A DNA stretch of 64,000 nt from Nocardioides alkalitolerans. GTDB lineage: Bacteria > Actinomycetota > Actinomycetes > Propionibacteriales > Nocardioidaceae. The DNA lies in NCBI GenBank assembly GCA_038184435.1, contig CP116227.1:186001-250000 (forward strand). The letters are read 5' to 3'. The position numbers and the translations under genes were made by a program. A model generated the notes under the pieces. The model was given only the letters and a program-made list of their open reading frames with translations, made no database searches and was not told the origin of the DNA. Below, in pieces: positions 42,826 through 51,321 of this stretch. The number at the start of each line of letters is the position of its first letter. Position 1 is the stretch's first letter.

Positions 42826-42881
42826 CGTCGTTTCCCGGCCTCCAGGCATTCCGGGCTCGTCGCCCGCCGACGGAGGGCGGG

Positions 42882-44963
42882 TCAGGCCATCTGCCGCGCG
42901 CCGGCGCCCAGGCGCGGGAGCACGACGAGGAACGTCGAGCCGATCGTGGGCTCCGAGGTCGCGCCGATGACGCCCCCGTGCTGCTCGATGATCGCGTGCG
43001 CGATCGAGAGCCCGAGCCCCGTGCCCTGGATGGCCTCCCGCTTGGCGATCGAGGAGCGGAAGAACTGGGTGAACAGCTGGTCCTGCTCCTCCACGGGGAT
43101 ACCGAGACCGGTGTCGCTCACCTCGATCACGACCTCGTCGGACTCGAGCTTGAGGGACACGTCGACCTGGCCGCCGTCGTAGGTGAACTTGAGCGCGTTG
43201 GTGAGCAGGTTGAGCACGACCCGCTCGAGCATGCCGGCGTCGCCGTCGACGAGGGCCTCGTCGTCGGGCAGCGTGAGGCGCACCTCGAGGTCGCGGGACT
43301 CGAGCTGGGGTGCCACGACGTCGTACGCGGAGCGCACCACCTCCCGCAGGTCGAGCGGCTCGCTGGCGAGGTCGAGCTGGCCGGCGTTGACGCGTGAGAG
43401 GACGAGGAGGTCCTCGACGAGGGAGCGGAGGCGCTCGCCGTTGTTGATGATGCGGTCGAGCGTCTGCCCCACCATCGGCGGGAGGTCGCCGAAGTCGCCG
43501 TCGGCGAGCATGGTGGCGTAGCCGAGGACGCTCGTGAGCGGAGTCCGCAGCTCGTGGCTCACGGTCGAGACGAGGGCGTCCTTCATGCGGTCGGCCTGCT
43601 CGAGGCGCTCGACGGCCTCGCGCTCGCTCAGCAGTGCCGCCAGCAGCGCGTCCTGGCGCTGCACCCGCGCGGTCACGTCCTCGGACGTGCAGACGTAGCC
43701 GACGACCTCGCCGCGCTGGTCGTGCATGCGCGTGATGGTCATCGAGTGGGTGCGCATCTCGCCGGACTTGCGGCGCATCCGCCAGTCCCGCGGGTCGCTC
43801 GACCGCTTCGTGAGGGCACGGGCGATCCGGTGGAACTCGGGCGCCGTGCCGACGGCCTCCGCCTGTGCGCGCAGCTCCGACCGCGGGACGAACGCGGCCG
43901 GGGTCTGTCCCAGCATGTCGCGCGCGTCGTACCCCAGCAGCAGCTCGGCGCCCACGTTGAAGAGCGTGATGCGGCCGTCGCGGTCGGTGCCGATGATGGC
44001 CGTCCGCGTGGCCGAGTCCATGATGCGGCCCACGAGCTCGCGCTCGCGGTGCGCCTCGGCCGAGCGTTCCCGGAACAGCTGCGCCACCAGGGTGTAGGGC
44101 ACGACGAGGAGCACGGCGCTGATGAGGAAGAGGTGGAGGACCGTGCTGTCGGGCACGGCGGTCTCCTCGTGGAGCGCGATGCCGTAGGGGCCGAAGCCCA
44201 GGGAGGCGAAGGTCAGCACGATGACCGTCACCACGTAGAGCTGCGCGACCATGTCGACGAGCGTCAGGCGCAGCGCCCCCCAGGCCAGGAGCGGCACGAG
44301 CGTGAACGCCCACGCCACCTCGTCCTGCAGCGTGAAGACCGCGGTGGTCGCGACGAGCACGGCAGCCCACTGAGCCCACCGCTCCGGGTCGGTCACCCGG
44401 CGGGTGGCCCGCTCGAAGCGCAGGAACGGCAGCACCAGCAGCAGCTGGGAGAACGTGGTGGCGAGCACCACCAGCGACGACTGGGCGGGTCGCGGCTGCA
44501 CGCCGGCGGCGGCCACGAACCCGGCGAGCGCGACGACACCCAGCAGCGGACCCAGGATGCCCGCGACGAGCCAGCGGGCCAGGTCGCCCTGGCTCCGCAG
44601 CCACGGGCGTCCGCGGCCGCGCCAGCGCAGCACGACCGACCCGACGAGTGCCTGCAGCGCGACGCTGACGCCGAACCCGACGGCGGTCAGGGGGCGCACC
44701 TCGGACAACGACATCGTCCACCAGCCGATGAGTCCGCCGAGGACGATCGGCACCGGCGCCCAGCGGCGCGGGGCGACGATCACCGCCGCCGTGACGAGGC
44801 CGACCGGCCACTGGGTGAATCCGATCACCCAGGTCTCGCCCCAGTACGTCGCGGTGAAGCCCAGCACGAGCACCACGAGCATCAGCAGGGCCGGGAGGCG
44901 GATGCCGGTGGCCGGGTCCTCCGCTCCCCGGCGGTCCGCGACCGCCGCGTCGGTGCTGCTCAC
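42882..44963 (-). CDS. MASE1-PAS sensor histidine kinase
   Basis: The 693-residue protein has an N-terminal MASE1-like integral membrane sensor (residues ~20-310, about eight helices). A PAS domain (~330-450, TAIIGTDRDGRITLFNVGAE) follows, then a HisKA domain with His in VSTVSHELRTPLTSVLGY and an HATPase_c domain (NLLTNALKFTYDGG, DTGLGIP, GTGLGLSIAHAII). No response regulator is adjacent, so it is an orphan kinase whose partner lies elsewhere. GTG start at 44963. Confidence 0.93.
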   Translation of the reverse strand: MSSTDAAVADRRGAEDPATGIRLPALLMLVVLVLGFTATYWGETWVIGFTQWPVGLVTAAVIVAPRRWAPVPIVLGGLIGWWTMSLSEVRPLTAVGFGVSVALQALVGSVVLRWRGRGRPWLRSQGDLARWLVAGILGPLLGVVALAGFVAAAGVQPRPAQSSLVVLATTFSQLLLVLPFLRFERATRRVTDPERWAQWAAVLVATTAVFTLQDEVAWAFTLVPLLAWGALRLTLVDMVAQLYVVTVIVLTFASLGFGPYGIALHEETAVPDSTVLHLFLISAVLLVVPYTLVAQLFRERSAEAHRERELVGRIMDSATRTAIIGTDRDGRITLFNVGAELLLGYDARDMLGQTPAAFVPRSELRAQAEAVGTAPEFHRIARALTKRSSDPRDWRMRRKSGEMRTHSMTITRMHDQRGEVVGYVCTSEDVTARVQRQDALLAALLSEREAVERLEQADRMKDALVSTVSHELRTPLTSVLGYATMLADGDFGDLPPMVGQTLDRIINNGERLRSLVEDLLVLSRVNAGQLDLASEPLDLREVVRSAYDVVAPQLESRDLEVRLTLPDDEALVDGDAGMLERVVLNLLTNALKFTYDGGQVDVSLKLESDEVVIEVSDTGLGIPVEEQDQLFTQFFRSSIAKREAIQGTGLGLSIAHAIIEQHGGVIGATSEPTIGSTFLVVLPRLGAGARQMA

Positions 44964-45069
44964 GCGTCCTCCCTGCTGGGCCAGGCGTCGGTGCCGTCTG
45001 GTCCTCGTCGCCGCACATTGTCACCCTTCCGGGGCGGCTTGGCAGGGGAACGGCGACCTGTCGGTGCCC

Positions 45070-45114
45070 GGGGGGCCGGGCAGGGCGGGGCAGGGCCGGG
45101 CACGGCCGGGAGGG
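45070..45114 (+). other. G-run cluster upstream of the flavoprotein gene
   Basis: Seven runs of three or more G occur in 45 bases, spaced by 1-6 bases, just upstream of the TAGGGT -10 at 45121. The sequence could fold into a G-quadruplex on the coding strand. Confidence 0.4.
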
Positions 45115-45120
45115 TCGTCC

Positions 45121-45126
45121 TAGGGT
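45121..45126 (+). promoter_or_regulatory. Leaderless -10 element of the FAD oxidoreductase gene
   Basis: TAGGGT lies seven bases before the ATG at 45134. A GTG at 45125 overlaps it and is therefore an unlikely start. Confidence 0.45.
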
Positions 45127-45133
45127 GAGCGGC

Positions 45134-46753
45134 ATGGACGAGAGCACGGAGACCCGTTCGACCCGTCTCGGGAGCACCACCTACGACGTCGTCGTGGTGG
45201 GCGGCGGCCACAACGGACTGGTGGCCGCGGCCTACCTCGCCCGCCGCGGGCTGTCGGTCGCGGTCCTCGAGCGGCTCGGCCGGACGGGTGGCGCCGCCGT
45301 GTCGGCCGAGGCGTTCCCCGGCGTGCCCGTGCGGCTCTCCCGCTACTCCTACCTCGTGAGCCTGCTGCCCGACCAGGTCGTCACCGATCTCGGTCTCGAC
45401 CTGCGTCTCGTGTCGCGCTCGACCGCGTCGTACTCGCCCTACCGCCGCGACGGCGTCGACGGCGGGCTCCTCGTCGAGCGGCCGGAGGGCCCGGCCACCC
45501 GGGCGTCGTTCGCGGCGCTGACGGGCTCGGACGCGGCGTACGAGGCCTGGACGGAGTTCTACGGCGAGGTGGAGGAGCTGGCGCGGGTCGTCGCGCCGAC
45601 CCTGACCCAGCCGCTGCCGCGGGTGGACGACCTGGCCGCCCGGGTGCCTGCGACCATCTGGCGCGACGTCGTGGAGCGCCCGCTCGGCGAGGCCGTCGAG
45701 CGGCGGTTCGCGGACGACCTCGTGCGCGGCGTCGTCGGCACCGACGCCCTCATCGGCACCTTCGCGTCGCTCCACAGCCCGTCGTTGGTGCAGAACCGCT
45801 GCTTCCTCTACCACCTCATCGGCAACGGCACGGGGGAGTGGCGCGTGCCGGTCGGCGGCATGGGGGCGGTCACCGACGCGCTGCTCGCCTCCGCCGTGGG
45901 GGCGGGGGCGGAGGTGCTGACGCACGCCGACGTACGGCGCGTGCACGCCGCCACCGGAGAGGCGGGGACCGGCGGGTCGGGGGCCGAGGTCACCTTCGTC
46001 GACGCTGAGGGCACGCACACGGTCGGGGCGCGGTTCGTGCTGTCCGGGGTGGCGCCGTGGACGTTGGCCGGGCTCGTCGGCGAGCCCCTCGAGGGCGTCG
46101 TTAAGCCCCAGGGCTCGCAGCTGAAGATCAACTTCCTGCTCGACCGCCTGCCGCGCCTGCGCTCGGGGGTGGACCCGGCCGTGGCGTTCGCGGGCACCCT
46201 GCACCTCGCGGAGGGTGCGGGCGAGCTCGAGGCGGCGCACGCCGACGCCGTCGCCGGCCGCGTGCCGACGCGCCTGCCGGGCGAGGTGTACTGCCACTCG
46301 CTGACGGACCCGTCGATCCTCGGCCCGCTGGCGGGCACGGGCGCGCACACGCTCACCTACTTCGGGCTGCACACGCCCGCGGGCCTCTTCGCGGGCGACC
46401 CGGGTTTCGCGAAGGTCGCCGTCGAGCGGGCCATCGCCTCGCTCGACGAGGTGCTCCTCGACCCGATCTCCTCCGTCGTGGCCCGGGACGCCGACGGCAA
46501 GCCGTGCATCGAGGCGAAGACCCCGCTGGACGTCGAGGCCGACCTGCAGATGCCCGGCGGGCACATCTTCCACGGCGACCTCGAGTGGCCCTGGGCGCCC
46601 GCGCGGGCCGCGCTCGACGCGCCGGCAGCGGCGTGGGGAGTGGAGACGGCGTACGACGGCGTGCTCCTCTGCGGCTCCGGCGCGCGCCGCGGCGGGGCCG
46701 TCTCCGGACTCGGCGGACACAACGCTGCCCACGCGGTCCTGGCCTCGATCTGA
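45134..46753 (+). CDS. Phytoene-desaturase-like FAD-dependent oxidoreductase
   Basis: The 539-residue protein has an N-terminal dinucleotide-binding motif YDVVVVGGGHNGLVAAAYLA with LSVAVLERLGRTGG, and a C-terminal FAD motif LCGSGARRGGAVSGLGGHNAA. The pattern is that of the CrtI/PYROXD2-like flavoproteins, which desaturate or oxidise varied lipophilic substrates. No other carotenoid genes are nearby, so a carotenoid role is doubtful. A tRNA-Lys lies 54 bases downstream. Confidence 0.9.
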   Translation: MDESTETRSTRLGSTTYDVVVVGGGHNGLVAAAYLARRGLSVAVLERLGRTGGAAVSAEAFPGVPVRLSRYSYLVSLLPDQVVTDLGLDLRLVSRSTASYSPYRRDGVDGGLLVERPEGPATRASFAALTGSDAAYEAWTEFYGEVEELARVVAPTLTQPLPRVDDLAARVPATIWRDVVERPLGEAVERRFADDLVRGVVGTDALIGTFASLHSPSLVQNRCFLYHLIGNGTGEWRVPVGGMGAVTDALLASAVGAGAEVLTHADVRRVHAATGEAGTGGSGAEVTFVDAEGTHTVGARFVLSGVAPWTLAGLVGEPLEGVVKPQGSQLKINFLLDRLPRLRSGVDPAVAFAGTLHLAEGAGELEAAHADAVAGRVPTRLPGEVYCHSLTDPSILGPLAGTGAHTLTYFGLHTPAGLFAGDPGFAKVAVERAIASLDEVLLDPISSVVARDADGKPCIEAKTPLDVEADLQMPGGHIFHGDLEWPWAPARAALDAPAAAWGVETAYDGVLLCGSGARRGGAVSGLGGHNAAHAVLASI

Positions 46754-46807
46754 GCCTCGATTTTTCTGGGGCGTCACCCGCTGCTAATGTTGCACCCGCT
46801 TCACCGC

Positions 46808-46880
<73 letters not shown>

Positions 46881-46887
46881 CAGATCG

Positions 46888-46921
46888 AGAAGGCCCCGCA
46901 CCGTTCGGTGCGGGGCCTTCT
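46888..46921. terminator. Strong bidirectional terminator
   Basis: AGAAGGCCCCGCACCG and CGGTGCGGGGCCTTCT pair perfectly around a 2-base loop, between tRNA-Lys and the convergent IclR gene (stop 46929). Confidence 0.7.
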
Positions 46922-46928
46922 GCGTCTC

Positions 46929-47729
46929 TCAGGTGGTCTGCACCGAGGGGATGGCGGCCCGTCGCGCGATGTCGTCGCTGATGGCCGCGGCGGTGGCCAA
47001 CAGGTGGGGGAGGTGCTCCTCCACGAGGGTCTCGACCGTCGTCTCGGCGGCGTGCACGGTGACGTTGAGCGCCGCCAGGGTGCGGCCGTCGGCGCCGCGG
47101 ATGGCCGTAGCCACGGAGCGCACCCCCGCAGCGAGCGCCTGGTCGGTGAGGCACCATCCGCGCTCACGGATCTCGGCGAGCTCGCGGTGCAGGTCCGCGG
47201 AACCGGGAGTGCGCTGCACGGTGACCCCGGAACGGCTGGGCTCGGCCAGCACTTCGTCCACCTGTGCGGGCTCCAGGTCGGCCAGCATGACCTTGCCGAG
47301 CGAGGTGGACGCGGCCGGGAAGCGGGTGCCGATCGTCACGGCGAGCGCGATGATCTTCGGGACGGCCACGCGCGCGACGTACACGATGTCGGAGCCGTCC
47401 AGCTGGCCGACCGAGGACGACTCGCCCGTCAGGCGGACGAGGTCCTCCATGTGGGGGCGGGCGAGGTCCCACAGCCCGGTCGAGTGGACGTAGGCCATGC
47501 CGAGCTCGACCACGCGCGGGGTGAGCGCGTAGCCGCTCTCCCCGGCGCGCACGTAACCCAGCTCCTCGAGGGTCAGCAGGATCCGGCGCGCGGTGGGACG
47601 GGCCAGGCCGGTGCGGGCGGCGACCTCCGACATGGTCAACGTGGGGCGTGCCGGGTCGAAGGCCTTGATCACGTCAAGTCCGCGGGCGAGCGCCTCGATG
47701 AAGTCCGAACCGGTGCCACGGGGACTCAT
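46929..47729 (-). CDS. IclR-family transcriptional regulator
   Basis: The 266-residue protein has an N-terminal winged helix (LTMSEVAARTGLARPTARRILLTLEELGYV) and a C-terminal IclR effector domain (DIVYVARVAVPKIIAL, GTRFPAASTSLGKVMLADL, GVRSVATAIRGADGRTLAALN). The LARGLDVIKAFDPARPTLT start resembles PcaR/PobR-type regulators of aromatic catabolism. It is divergent from the CoA-transferase/ring-cleavage genes and is their probable regulator. ATG at 47729 with GGAG upstream. Confidence 0.94.
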   Translation of the reverse strand: MSPRGTGSDFIEALARGLDVIKAFDPARPTLTMSEVAARTGLARPTARRILLTLEELGYVRAGESGYALTPRVVELGMAYVHSTGLWDLARPHMEDLVRLTGESSSVGQLDGSDIVYVARVAVPKIIALAVTIGTRFPAASTSLGKVMLADLEPAQVDEVLAEPSRSGVTVQRTPGSADLHRELAEIRERGWCLTDQALAAGVRSVATAIRGADGRTLAALNVTVHAAETTVETLVEEHLPHLLATAAAISDDIARRAAIPSVQTT

Positions 47730-47803
47730 CTCGCTCCTTTGGTCGATCGCATCGCGGGTCACTGTACGGCCCTTGACAGCGCGCGTGACGACGACCACAG
47801 TGA

Positions 47804-47844
47804 CGGACATGCAGTGGCGGACATGTGACCGCCAGGCGGACACG
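47804..47844 (+). promoter_or_regulatory. Three direct CGGACA(T/C)G repeats in the IclR/CoA-transferase intergenic region
   Basis: CGGACATG at 47804 and 47818 and CGGACACG at 47837 lie between the divergent IclR and CoA-transferase genes. A TTGACA at 47773 may be the -35 of the catabolic operon. The repeats could be the IclR-protein operator; this is inference. Confidence 0.35.
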
Positions 47845-47858
47845 AAGGGTTCTGGTTC

Positions 47859-49037
47859 ATGACCACGCGCACTGACGGGCCGCTCAGCGGGCTGCTCGTC
47901 GCCGACTTCTCGCGGATCCTGGCGGGTCCCTACGCCACGATGCTGCTGGCGGACCTCGGGGCCGAGGTGATCAAGGTCGAGGGCCCGGCCGGCGACGACA
48001 CCCGCACCTGGGTGCCGCCGGTCCGGGACGACGTCTCGACCTACTACCTGAGCGTCAACCGCAACAAGAAGTCCATCGCCCTCGACCTCAAGGACCCCGC
48101 CGACGTGGAGGTCGCCCGCGACCTCGCCCGCCGTGCCGACGTGCTCGTCGAGAACTTCCGCCCGGGTGGCCTCGCCAAGTACGGCCTCGACTACGCCAGC
48201 GTCAGTGCGGAGAACGCGGGACTCGTCTACGCCTCCATCAGCGGCTTCGGCTCGGGCGGCGGCGCGCACCTGCCGGGGTACGACCTCATGGTCCAGGCCA
48301 TGTCGGGCCTCATGAGCCTCACGGGCGACCCCGAGGGGCAGCCGTACCGGGCCGGCATCTCCGTCTTCGACGTGATGACCGGGATGCACGCACTCGTCGG
48401 GGTGCTCGCGGCCCTCAACGAGCGGCAGACCTCGGGACGCGGCCAGCACGTGGAGGTCAACCTCATGTCCTCCGCCCTCTCGGGGCTGGTCAACCAGACC
48501 GGGGCGTTCGTGGCGGGCGGTGCCGTGCCGTTCCGGATGGGCAACGCCCACCCGTCGCTCTTCCCCTACGAGCCGCTCCCCGCGGCAGACGGCGACATCA
48601 TCATCATCGCCGGCAACGACCGGCAGTTCGCGGCGCTCGCCACCGTGCTGGGGGCGCCGGAGCTCGTCGAGGACCCACGCTTCGCGCACAACGAGGACCG
48701 CACCGCCCATCGCGAGGAGCTGCGTCCGCTCCTCGTCGAGCTGCTGGCGAAGCGCACGAAGGCCGAGTGGTTCGAGGCCCTGTCGGCCGCCGGCGTCGCC
48801 TCCGGACCGATCAACACCGTGGACGAGGGCGTCGCGTTCGCCACCGGGCTCGGGCTGGAGCCGGTCGTCGAGGTCGGGGAGGGTGCCGACGCCGTGCCGC
48901 TCGTGCGGAACCCCATCACGTTCTCGCGGTCGGGCGTGCGCTACGACCTGCCGCCGCCGACCGTCGGCCAGCAGGGCGCCGAGGTGCGGGCGTGGCTGGC
49001 GGGGCAGGACCCCGTCGGGGCGGAGGGGGACCGATGA
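47859..49037 (+). CDS. Class III CoA-transferase (CaiB/BaiF family)
   Basis: The 392-residue protein moves CoA between carboxylic acids. The N-terminal ADFSRILAGPYATMLLADLGAEVIKVE, RNKKSIALDLK and the segment with the catalytic Asp, LPGYDLMVQAMSGLM, are characteristic. The acid substrate cannot be read. It overlaps the citryl-CoA-lyase-like gene by four bases, so the pair probably activates a dicarboxylate or hydroxy-acid and then cleaves it. It is under likely IclR control and starts an operon that continues toward ring-cleavage genes. Confidence 0.93.
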   Translation: MTTRTDGPLSGLLVADFSRILAGPYATMLLADLGAEVIKVEGPAGDDTRTWVPPVRDDVSTYYLSVNRNKKSIALDLKDPADVEVARDLARRADVLVENFRPGGLAKYGLDYASVSAENAGLVYASISGFGSGGGAHLPGYDLMVQAMSGLMSLTGDPEGQPYRAGISVFDVMTGMHALVGVLAALNERQTSGRGQHVEVNLMSSALSGLVNQTGAFVAGGAVPFRMGNAHPSLFPYEPLPAADGDIIIIAGNDRQFAALATVLGAPELVEDPRFAHNEDRTAHREELRPLLVELLAKRTKAEWFEALSAAGVASGPINTVDEGVAFATGLGLEPVVEVGEGADAVPLVRNPITFSRSGVRYDLPPPTVGQQGAEVRAWLAGQDPVGAEGDR

Positions 49038-49864
49038 GCGACGACCTCCGCTTCCCGACCTCGCTCGGGATGTCCACCACCTCGAGCATCACGCTGCTGG
49101 GGGAGGACCTCGCCACCGACCTGATGGGCTCGGTGAGCCTCACCGAGCTCGTCTACCGCATGGTCACGCTGCGCACGCCCACGCCGGGACAGGTGCGGAT
49201 GCTCGACGCCTGCCTCCTCGCGCTCGCCGACCACGGGTTCACGCCGACCGCCATCGCGGCGAGGCTCACCTTCCTCAGCGCCCCCGACTCGGTCCAGGGG
49301 GCGATGGCGGCCGGCCTGCTCGGCGGCGGCTCCCGCTTCCTGGGCGTCACGGAGGACGCGGGCCAGTTCCTGCACGCCGTCATCGAGGGCCTCGACGACG
49401 TGCCCACGGACGCCGCGGTCTGGGACGACGTCGCCCGTGAGGTCGTCCGCGCGGCCCGGGCGGAGCGCCGCACGATCCCCGGCCTCGGCCACCCGGTGCA
49501 CAAGGAGCTCGACCCCCGCACCCCGGCGCTCGTGCGCATCGCGACCGAGGAGCAGGTGTACGGCGCGCACCTGGCCCTCTTCGAGGCCATCGGCCGGGTG
49601 CACCCCGAGCTCATCGGCCGCCGCCTGGTGCTCAACGGGGCCGGGGTCGTCGGCGCCGCCCTCGCGGACCTCGGCCTGCCGATGCAGCTCCTCCGAGGGT
49701 TCGCGCTCCTCGCCCGCGCCGCAGGCCTGCTGGGCCAGCTCGCCGAGGAGCTGCGCATGCCCGTCGGCATGGACACCTATCTCGCGGTCGAGCACCACGC
49801 CGTCTTCGTGCCGCCCGCGGAGGCGCTGGCGCGGCAGGAGGAGGCCGGCGGCAGCACCGAGTGA
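49034..49864 (+). CDS. Citryl-CoA lyase-like (citrate-synthase superfamily) protein
   Basis: The 276-residue protein is a shortened citrate-synthase fold, the size of citryl-CoA lyases. The active-site block IPGLGHPVHKELDPRTP (GHP-x-H/Y-K...DPR) is clear, preceded by FLSAPDSVQGAMAAGLLGGG. It should cleave or form a C-C bond in a citryl- or citramalyl-type CoA ester. Alone among its neighbours it points to a lower pathway ending in oxaloacetate or pyruvate plus an acyl-CoA. A hairpin follows its stop at 49872. Confidence 0.88.
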   Translation: MSDDLRFPTSLGMSTTSSITLLGEDLATDLMGSVSLTELVYRMVTLRTPTPGQVRMLDACLLALADHGFTPTAIAARLTFLSAPDSVQGAMAAGLLGGGSRFLGVTEDAGQFLHAVIEGLDDVPTDAAVWDDVAREVVRAARAERRTIPGLGHPVHKELDPRTPALVRIATEEQVYGAHLALFEAIGRVHPELIGRRLVLNGAGVVGAALADLGLPMQLLRGFALLARAAGLLGQLAEELRMPVGMDTYLAVEHHAVFVPPAEALARQEEAGGSTE

Positions 49865-49871
49865 CCGCCTG

Positions 49872-49893
49872 CCGGCGGGGGAGCGCCCGCCGG
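49872..49893. terminator. Hairpin between the CoA genes and the ring-cleavage genes
   Basis: CCGGCGGG and CCCGCCGG pair perfectly around a 6-base loop, eight bases after the lyase-like stop. It may split the cluster into two transcripts or reduce read-through. Confidence 0.4.
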
Positions 49894-49984
49894 GCCACCC
49901 GCCGTACTGCTCGTCCTGCCTGACCAGCAGACCCCACTCGAACGCGTCTCGATCCGCCTGCCGTCCGAACCGGAGGACCCCCCG

Positions 49985-50887
49985 ATGGCCGACCTCGTCG
50001 CGGTGCTCGCCACCACGCATCACCCGTTCTACTACCGCACCAGCCAGCTGCCCCCCGAGGAGCGGCCTCCGTTCGCGGAGGAGTGGATCTCCAAGATCGC
50101 GACCTACCGGGAGACCCTCACACGGGCGCGGCCCGACGTGCTCGTCATGGTCGGCTCCGACCACTTCCACCAGCTCTGGCTCGACAACATGCCGCAGTTC
50201 CTCGTCGGCAAGGCCCCGTTCTACGACGCGAACTGGGAGAACGAGATCCGGGAGTTCGGCATGCCGAAGCTCCTGCTCAAGGGCGACGAGGAGCTCTCGG
50301 CCTACATGCTCCGGGAGGGCCTCGACCGCGGCTTCGACCTGGCGTTCTCCAACGAGCTGCGCATCGACCACTCCGTGACCTGCCCGATCCTGACGGTGCG
50401 CCCCGAGGCGGACCTGCCGATCGTGCCGATCTACACCAACATCTTCGCCCCGCCGCTGCCGAAGCCCGAGCGCTTCGTGCAGCTCGGGCGCACGATCCGC
50501 GAGATCATCGACGCCTGGCCGAGCCACCTGCGCGTGGCGGTCATCGGCTCGGGCCACCTGTCGCTCGAGCTCGGCGGGCCGCGCCAGTTCGGTCCGACGG
50601 GACCCGACCCGGAGTTCGACTACCGCGCCGTCGAGTGGATCAGCAACGGCGACATCGACGGCTGCCTGCGCGAGGTGACGCTCGACAGCCTCCACGCCCC
50701 CGGCAACGCCACCCACGGGTTCATGGACTTCATGTTGATGATGGGCGTCGCCGGCCACGAGAAGGCCAACCACGCCGACCACCTGAGCCTCTTCCACACG
50801 ATGGAGGCCTACTTCACCTGGTACCCGAACCCCCACCTGGTCGACCCGCCGCTCGGCGGTGTCCCCACGATCGGAGCGACCGCGTGA
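49985..50887 (+). CDS. Extradiol dioxygenase, LigB-type catalytic subunit
   Basis: The 300-residue protein belongs to the class III (LigB) extradiol dioxygenases, which open catechol-type rings using Fe(II). Likely metal and active-site His are in ATTHHPFYY (His12/13), GSDHFHQLW (His60/62) and VIGSGHLSLELGG. The Glu ligand is expected near the C-terminal VAGHEKANHADH. A LigA-type small subunit follows with a 4-base overlap, so the enzyme is an alpha/beta pair like protocatechuate 4,5-dioxygenase or gallate dioxygenase. The ring substrate is unknown. Confidence 0.92.
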   Translation: MADLVAVLATTHHPFYYRTSQLPPEERPPFAEEWISKIATYRETLTRARPDVLVMVGSDHFHQLWLDNMPQFLVGKAPFYDANWENEIREFGMPKLLLKGDEELSAYMLREGLDRGFDLAFSNELRIDHSVTCPILTVRPEADLPIVPIYTNIFAPPLPKPERFVQLGRTIREIIDAWPSHLRVAVIGSGHLSLELGGPRQFGPTGPDPEFDYRAVEWISNGDIDGCLREVTLDSLHAPGNATHGFMDFMLMMGVAGHEKANHADHLSLFHTMEAYFTWYPNPHLVDPPLGGVPTIGATA

Positions 50888-51246
50888 GCAAGTACCTCGT
50901 CAACAAGTTCCTCTACACGGTGGACCGCGACCACGACCTCACCGAGCGCTACCGGACCGACCCTGCCGGCACGGTCGCCTGGTGGGAGGTCGAGATGGCC
51001 GGCACGCTGCTCAACGCGATCGACGCCGAGCGCACGACCTGGCTGTCGTTCACCGACGCGGAGCGGGACGCGCTCGTGGCGCACGACCACGTGGCGCTCT
51101 TCGAGATGGGCGCCCACCCGTTCCTCACCCTCACGCTCTGGATCGCGATGTTCGAGCGCGACCACCCCGAGCCGCTCGCCATGCAGCTCGACTACGCCGC
51201 GCGCCTCGCGCACGTCACGCAGCCGTACCCCGACATCACGACCTGA
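50884..51246 (+). CDS. Extradiol dioxygenase, LigA-type small subunit
   Basis: The 120-residue all-helical protein matches the LigA domain: VNKFLYTVDRDHDLTERY, FTDAERDALVAHDHVALFEMG and HPFLTLTLWIAM. In LigAB the small subunit caps the active site and contributes to substrate binding. The GTG start overlaps the LigB-type stop. A short tandem repeat and an amidohydrolase gene follow. Confidence 0.9.
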   Translation: MSKYLVNKFLYTVDRDHDLTERYRTDPAGTVAWWEVEMAGTLLNAIDAERTTWLSFTDAERDALVAHDHVALFEMGAHPFLTLTLWIAMFERDHPEPLAMQLDYAARLAHVTQPYPDITT

Positions 51247-51249
51247 GCC

Positions 51250-51281
51250 CGGTCGTCCGGTCGTCCGGTCGTCCGGTCGGC
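51250..51281 (+). repeat. Four 8-bp tandem repeats (CGGTCGTC)
   Basis: CGGTCGTC occurs three times in tandem plus one imperfect copy, in the gap between the LigA-type gene and the amidohydrolase gene. It is non-coding and could vary in copy number by slippage. Confidence 0.8.
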
Positions 51282-51321
51282 CACCGCCACCCGTCCCACG
51301 CTCCGCCAGAGAGGCACCCCC

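Noticed and set aside
45134..46753. Carotenoid biosynthesis gene crtI
   Set aside because: Only the general FAD desaturase pattern is seen; no crtB, crtE or cyclase is nearby and the protein is closer in style to the PYROXD2-like group.
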